This document shows, in pieces, positions 6,530-10,296 of a stretch of 10,296 nt of DNA. The stretch is taken from NCBI GenBank assembly GCA_007132365.1, contig SLOS01000428.1, forward strand, positions 1 to 10,296. Direction: 5' to 3'. The translations under genes were made by a program, and so were the position numbers. The notes below the pieces were generated by a model. The model ran no database searches and was not told where the DNA came from. It worked only from the letters and a program-made list of their open reading frames with translations. Source of the DNA: Bacteroidales bacterium (GTDB taxonomy: Bacteria; Bacteroidota; Bacteroidia; Bacteroidales; PUMT01). The first letter of the stretch is position 1, and every line of letters begins with the position of its first letter.

Positions 6530-7963
6530 ATGAAAAGAAGGAAATTTTTCAAACTGGCATCTGCCGGAGCAGCCAGTATTACACTGGGAACTGCCTGCAG
6601 ACGTGCCGGCGACAATACCGGAGGACCCGCATCGGGCACCGGGGTAAATAATATTATCCCCGACTACCGGGCAACAATAAAGACTTCATTTTCCAAATCG
6701 GATACCAGGTCTCCCAATGACAAGGTAATCCTTGCATTGATCGGAGCCGGGGGCTTTGGAACCTACCTCATACTCGAGGCGGTCAAGGCCGGTGGAAATA
6801 TCCTTATAAAATATGTTTGTGATGTGGATGATACAAGGGGAGGACGTGCTATTTACGAACTTGAGAAAATCCAGGGCTTCAAACCCATTTCGGTAAGGGA
6901 TATGCGCAGGGTTTTCGATGACAGTGAAGTAGATGGTGTATTCATTGCAACACCTGAGCACTGGCATGCACTGGCTACAATATGGGCATGCCAGGCGGGC
7001 AAAGATGTATATGTTGAAAAAACGGTTTCCCATAATATTTTCGAGGGTCAGCAGATGATCAAGGCTGCCATGAAATATGAGCGCATCGTGCAATGCGGCA
7101 CTCAAAACAGGAGTTCCGAATATGCCCTGACAGCAAGGGAGTATATAAAAAACGGCGGGTTGGGGAAGATTGGGGCTGTGCATGTAAGGCATCTGGTTAC
7201 CGGCCCGATTCCCTTCCAGGAAAGGGAAGATACTCCTGCCCCGGATACAATTGACTGGGACATGTGGCTTGGGCCTGCTCCGCAAGTGCCTTACAGCGTT
7301 ACACGAAATAAATCCTGGGGGTTTTACTGGGATTATGGCGGGGGTGTAACCTCTGGAGATGCTATTCACCAGGTGGATCTGGCACGTTTGGTGCTGGATG
7401 ATCCCGGGTTTCCCAAATCGGTTTATTGCTGCGGGGGCCGTTATTTTTTTGATGATAACCGTGATGCGCCCGACTATCAAATGGTCACATTTGATTATGA
7501 TAAGTTTGCCCTCACCCTTGAAGCAGGTTCGTGCACACCCTATATGCAGAAAACTCCGCCCGAGATCCGCTTAGGGGATACTTTTCCCAAATGGATGCAA
7601 AATTCAACCCGGGTGTTAATACTTGGAACAGAAAAGATGATGTATTTGGGACGAATGGGAGGCGGCTGGCAGGTATTCGACATGGATGAGCAGCTGGTTG
7701 CAGAGGAAAGCGGTTATTTTCCCCTGCAGGCACATATCCTTGATTTTATTGACTGCATCAGAACAAGAAAGCAACCCAGGGGAAATATAGTTCAGGGACA
7801 CAACAGTTCAGTTTTGATACACCTGGCAAATATTGCTTACCGGTCAGGAAACAAGCAGTTATTGTTTTCGCCTGATTATGAGACAATAACGAATGATCAG
7901 CAAGCTGTTGCACTTGCCCGTGGAAGTTACAGGCCGGGATATGAAGTCGCCGCGAGCGTATGA
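6530..7963 (+). CDS. Tat-exported Gfo/Idh/MocA-family oxidoreductase
   Basis: 477 residues. The N-terminus MKRRKFFKLASAGAASITLGTAC carries a twin-arginine export motif (RRKFFK) and a short hydrophobic region; the cysteine at 23 is in a poor lipobox context (GTAC), so lipid anchoring is uncertain. The Rossmann domain begins near residue 66 with VILALIGAGGFGTYL (GxGGFG at 72-77) and includes FIATPEHWHALATIWACQAGKDVYVEKTVSHN. This EKT (163-165) stands where most members have EKP; the catalytic lysine is kept. The substrate domain has WDYGGGVTSGDAIHQVD (GD 276-277, H280, D283), the usual acid/base region. Family members oxidise or reduce sugars, or use transient oxidation for glycoside chemistry, with bound NAD(P). 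Export by Tat implies folding with the cofactor before crossing the membrane. Not GH109: its characteristic active-site phrase was not seen. First of three closely spaced plus-strand genes. Confidence 0.93.
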   Translation: MKRRKFFKLASAGAASITLGTACRRAGDNTGGPASGTGVNNIIPDYRATIKTSFSKSDTRSPNDKVILALIGAGGFGTYLILEAVKAGGNILIKYVCDVDDTRGGRAIYELEKIQGFKPISVRDMRRVFDDSEVDGVFIATPEHWHALATIWACQAGKDVYVEKTVSHNIFEGQQMIKAAMKYERIVQCGTQNRSSEYALTAREYIKNGGLGKIGAVHVRHLVTGPIPFQEREDTPAPDTIDWDMWLGPAPQVPYSVTRNKSWGFYWDYGGGVTSGDAIHQVDLARLVLDDPGFPKSVYCCGGRYFFDDNRDAPDYQMVTFDYDKFALTLEAGSCTPYMQKTPPEIRLGDTFPKWMQNSTRVLILGTEKMMYLGRMGGGWQVFDMDEQLVAEESGYFPLQAHILDFIDCIRTRKQPRGNIVQGHNSSVLIHLANIAYRSGNKQLLFSPDYETITNDQQAVALARGSYRPGYEVAASV

Positions 7964-8011
7964 CAGGATTCATTCTGAATAAAGATATAAAAATCTGATA
8001 ACCAATTTATT

Positions 8012-8746
8012 TTGATTAAGATAAATGTAACCAGAAGGAATATTCTGATCGCCATTACCGCTTTTTTTTTAATTGCTGCTTCTGCAATATTCTATGCATA
8101 TGCCCGGACCTGGAATAAAACCGAAATTGAATTCGGCCTTGTTATAGATGAGCAAATTGTTTACCGGTCGACTTACGGGGAGTCGCCAACCTTTGCAATA
8201 TGGATTGAAGATCCGGAATCTGCCAGGATTCAAACCATATTTGTGACAAATCGTGCCGCCCTGGGGGACTGGGAAGGTAAGGCCGATGTGCCTGCAGCCC
8301 TGCCGAGGTGGTTTGAAATAGACAGGGCTGAACAACAAAGAAAGAAACGGTTAAAAACTGAAATACCCGAACGGCTCGCAATAACAGGGGCAACCCCACA
8401 GCCGGGGTATTTCAGTACCAGGGTAAGGGTAGAGCCGGGAAGTGAATGGATATGCTGGATCGAAGTCAATCTGGCAGGAGATTATAACGAATCTTTCCCC
8501 GAATATGATCCGGTGGCGATGACCCATGACGAATATGGAACAGGGCAGCCGGCATTGCTTTACAGGGCAGAGATCGTTGCTGAGGAAGGGAATATGAAGC
8601 TACCCGAAATTGCAGGTATGCTGGTAAACGAATCCGGAGAAGGCTTTGAGCTTAGACCCATGAAGGGAATAACCACGGCAGAGAATATATTTAGTGAAAT
8701 TTATATCAGAGTGGTAAGACCCAAACCAAAAATAATCGGGAATTGA
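8012..8746 (+). CDS. Membrane-anchored extracytoplasmic protein, DUF2271-like (tentative)
   Basis: 244 residues from a TTG start; no in-frame ATG exists between the upstream stop at 7988 and the transmembrane segment, so TTG 8012 is the best choice. Residues 10-30 (NILIAITAFFLIAASAIFYAY) form one membrane helix or uncleaved signal. The rest is predicted outside the cytoplasm. Seen: PTFAIWIEDPESARIQTIFVTNRAAL (59-84), AALPRW (95-100), AITGATPQPGYF (123-134), WICWIEVNLAGDYNESFPEYD (146-166) and YGTGQPALLYRAEI (175-188). From memory these resemble small exported proteins annotated as DUF2271 or as hypothetical in Bacteroidota; that match is unverified and no activity is assigned. It sits 48 nt after the first oxidoreductase and 43 nt before the second, so it is probably co-transcribed and shares their compartment. 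A run of nine T (8062-8070) lies inside the membrane-helix codons. Confidence 0.78.
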   Translation: MIKINVTRRNILIAITAFFLIAASAIFYAYARTWNKTEIEFGLVIDEQIVYRSTYGESPTFAIWIEDPESARIQTIFVTNRAALGDWEGKADVPAALPRWFEIDRAEQQRKKRLKTEIPERLAITGATPQPGYFSTRVRVEPGSEWICWIEVNLAGDYNESFPEYDPVAMTHDEYGTGQPALLYRAEIVAEEGNMKLPEIAGMLVNESGEGFELRPMKGITTAENIFSEIYIRVVRPKPKIIGN

Positions 8747-8789
8747 ACTGTAATACCATAGAATACACAGTAATTTAAAATTAATAAAT

Positions 8790-9926
8790 ATGGCTAAAAT
8801 AAGTCGTCGCCAGTTTGTTCGTAGTTCGATGCACACGGCCGTGAGAATCGGTGCAGGAGCAGCACTGCTGCCAACCCTTGGTGGCAGTGCTCTGGGCGGA
8901 CAGGCGAATAAACCGGCCAGGCCCCGCCTGAGGGTGGCCCAAATCGGCACAACACATGCTCACGCCGAAGGAAAGATGATGGCATTGAGCGCTTTACCGG
9001 ATTTGTACGAGGTGGCTGCAGTGGCCGAAACCAATTTTGCCCGGCGCCGGCAGTTATCCGGAAGTAAGACCTTCGGCGACCTCAAATGGTTGGAGGTAGA
9101 GGATCTGCTGGAATTGCCCGGACTGGATGTTGTACTGATTGAGACCGGTATCGATGAAGCGCCTGAAATGGCTCGTCGTGCTTTGGCTGCAGGCGTTCAC
9201 ATTCATCTGGACAAACCTGGGGCACGTGATCACGCTGAGTTTGCCGCCATACGGAATCTGGCTGAGGAGCGAGGGTTAATCGTGCAAATGGGATACATGC
9301 TGCGTCATCTGCCGATAATGGAGTTTATGTTTAAAATCGTACGTGAGGGTTGGCTCGGTGCGGTCCTCGAAATTGAAAGCTCCATGAGCAGAACCGGACA
9401 GGACTCATGGTTTCAGCAATTAGCGAAGCTCCCGGGGGGCGGCATGTTTGATCTGGGCTGCCACATGATCGACCTCATTATTACCGTGCTTGGCAACCCG
9501 AAGACTATTCGCGCCGTTTCCACTCCGTCTGAAAGAGGTATAAAAGCAGGAGCTGAAGATAATCAGGTGGCGATTTTTGAGTATCCGGCAGCCAACGCCA
9601 CGGTGCGGGTTAACTGTAACGATCCGTTTGGAGTTCCGCGCCGGCGCTTCATTGTTGTAGGAACCGAAGGCACGATCGAGGTTGCGCAACTGGAATCGGG
9701 GTCTGCCCGATTGATGCTGGAGTACGATAGGCCAGGCTACGCCGCCGGCAGTCACGATCTGGAAATGCCGTATCAGTACGGTCGCTACGGAGGCGAATTT
9801 ATCGCCCTGGCCTCAGCCATTAAAGGTGGTCAGGCCCTGCCCTGGGATGCTGATCATGACATCGCCGTGCACGCCGCTACTCTCCGTGCGAGCGGAAGAA
9901 CCGTAATACCCGTAGCAGGAGGCTGA
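8790..9926 (+). CDS. Second Tat-exported Gfo/Idh/MocA-family oxidoreductase
   Basis: 378 residues. The signal SRRQFVRSS (5-13) is a near-consensus Tat motif followed by a hydrophobic stretch to about residue 37. The Rossmann domain starts at LRVAQIGTTHAHAEGKMMAL (47-66), where the GxGxxG loop is replaced by IGTTHAHAEG, a variant seen in a subgroup of this family. LDKPGA (140-145) is the EKP equivalent with its lysine at 142. GGGMFDLGCHMIDLI (216-230) gives the conserved H225 and D228. The C-terminal substrate domain is complete. Probable reaction: NAD(P)-linked oxidation/reduction of a sugar-like compound outside the cytoplasm; substrate unknown. It is only distantly similar to the 477-residue protein, so the two are not a recent duplication. 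Base composition differs: two 60-base lines counted by hand (9001 and 9481) gave 35 and 32 G+C, against 27 at 6901 in the first oxidoreductase and 20 at 2281 in the kinase, suggesting a separate, perhaps foreign, origin. Confidence 0.92.
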   Translation: MAKISRRQFVRSSMHTAVRIGAGAALLPTLGGSALGGQANKPARPRLRVAQIGTTHAHAEGKMMALSALPDLYEVAAVAETNFARRRQLSGSKTFGDLKWLEVEDLLELPGLDVVLIETGIDEAPEMARRALAAGVHIHLDKPGARDHAEFAAIRNLAEERGLIVQMGYMLRHLPIMEFMFKIVREGWLGAVLEIESSMSRTGQDSWFQQLAKLPGGGMFDLGCHMIDLIITVLGNPKTIRAVSTPSERGIKAGAEDNQVAIFEYPAANATVRVNCNDPFGVPRRRFIVVGTEGTIEVAQLESGSARLMLEYDRPGYAAGSHDLEMPYQYGRYGGEFIALASAIKGGQALPWDADHDIAVHAATLRASGRTVIPVAGG

Positions 9927-10035
9927 ATAACGGTCCGGCTGCAGCAGACAAAGGTGGTCGAAGCCAATAATCGCGTTCTGCTAATCCACGAAACCCCTGG
10001 TCCAACAGGCCCCGGATATCGTCAATCTCAGTCAT
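9877..10035 (-). other. Possible small or truncated gene between the oxidoreductase and pmbA
   Basis: On -, an ATG at 10035, 43 nt beyond the pmbA-type stop, opens a 52-codon frame beginning MTEIDDIRGLLDQGFRGLAE and ending at TAG 9879-9877 inside the oppositely oriented oxidoreductase gene. The first 25 or so residues look protein-like (acidic amphipathic start, balanced codons), while the tail lies antisense to the neighbour and looks random. It may be the 5' stub of a gene cut short where the oxidoreductase segment joins. The competing explanation is chance: the + strand is also open here, in the oxidoreductase frame past its TGA. No family recognised. Confidence 0.25.
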
Positions 10036-10077
10036 ATCTTGCTCACCGAATCTGAGTTCGGGCTACTGTATGGCTTA

Positions 10078-10296
10078 TCACGCCCCCCCGATCTGCATTT
10101 CTGCAATGCGGAAACTTGGTGAGGCAAAGGAGCGGTTCATGTCGATATCGTTGCCCATCATGTCAATACCGTTAAGGATCTGGGCTGCGCTTCCCGCAAT
10201 AGCCAGTCCCTCGACAGGAAAGGCAATCTTTCCATTCTCAATCCAGAATCCTGTGGCCCCGCCACTGAAGTTACCGTTAACAGGGTTGATCCCGTA
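10078..10296 (-). CDS. pmbA: PmbA/TldE-type subunit of the TldD/PmbA metalloprotease family, C-terminal end
   Basis: The last 72 codons of a minus-strand gene that enters from beyond the window. Seen: GINPVNGNFSGGATGFWIEN, NGKIAFPVEGLAIAG, MMGNDIDM, PSFRIAEMQIGGA-stop. This order (GFWIENG, PVE..-IAG, GND, P-S, EM-IGG) is the C-terminal signature of the TldD/PmbA family and is closer to the PmbA (TldE) partner than to TldD. In E. coli the TldD/TldE heterodimer is a cytoplasmic zinc protease that processes peptides such as microcin B17 precursor and acts on CcdA; TldD carries the metal site and TldE does not. The Bacteroidota role is less clear. In this family the tldD-type gene often lies next door, which would be off the right edge here. 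The N-terminal part cannot be judged. Confidence 0.88.
   Translation of the reverse strand, partial: YGINPVNGNFSGGATGFWIENGKIAFPVEGLAIAGSAAQILNGIDMMGNDIDMNRSFASPSFRIAEMQIGGA

Noticed and set aside
6686..7480. 264-codon minus-strand open frame
   Set aside because: Fully antisense to the Rossmann and substrate domains of the first oxidoreductase; the translation is rich in Cys, His, Ile and Pro without any motif.
6530..7963. GH109 alpha-N-acetylgalactosaminidase
   Set aside because: Fold and Tat export agree, but the GH109 active-site histidine phrase was not found; the protein has the generic GD..H..D region instead.
10046..10061. CCGAA/TTCGG hairpin after the pmbA-type gene
   Set aside because: Only five pairs and no T-run on either strand; too weak to call a terminator.

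Overview
The window looks like a Bacteroidota chromosome, probably of the Bacteroidales/Marinilabiliales type. This rests on the mix of families (a bacterial GH3 acyl-adenylating enzyme, a small deoxynucleoside kinase, a PfkB sugar kinase, Tat-exported Gfo/Idh/MocA oxidoreductases), on A-rich sequence without clear Shine-Dalgarno motifs before starts, and on one promoter-like site resembling the Bacteroidota TTG / TAnnTTTG pattern. No species is claimed.

Left part (1-3981) is compact and looks like core genome. A 5'-truncated GH3-family gene is followed 14 nt later by an exported protein of unknown function, then a deoxynucleoside kinase, all on +. A PfkB sugar kinase on - meets the kinase tail to tail with the two stop codons directly abutting. 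A leader with hairpins and a promoter-like site separates it from an intact tRNA-Asn(GTT), which has a good intrinsic terminator.

Middle part (3982-6397) is decayed. About 800 bases after the tRNA hold no intact gene, only open but broken reading frames. Two minus-strand genes follow, each with one visible lesion: an FkbM-type methyltransferase with a 1-nt frameshift near its start, and an exported BNR/Asp-box (sialidase-like) protein split by one in-frame TGA. A short stretch at 4279-4307 resembles part of the BNR gene and may be the relic of a second copy.

Right part (6530-9926) is an intact plus-strand run: a Tat-signal Gfo/Idh/MocA oxidoreductase, a membrane-anchored extracytoplasmic protein (DUF2271-like, tentative), and a second Tat-signal Gfo/Idh/MocA protein whose base composition is visibly richer in GC. 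Together they suggest an extracytoplasmic sugar-modifying oxidoreduction module, perhaps once linked to the BNR gene that diverges from it. The window ends inside the 3' end of a pmbA (tldE)-type gene on -, again a core family. The tRNA-to-pmbA interval therefore reads as a variable segment between conserved genes. No CRISPR array, transposase, intact integrase or clearly novel system was seen.
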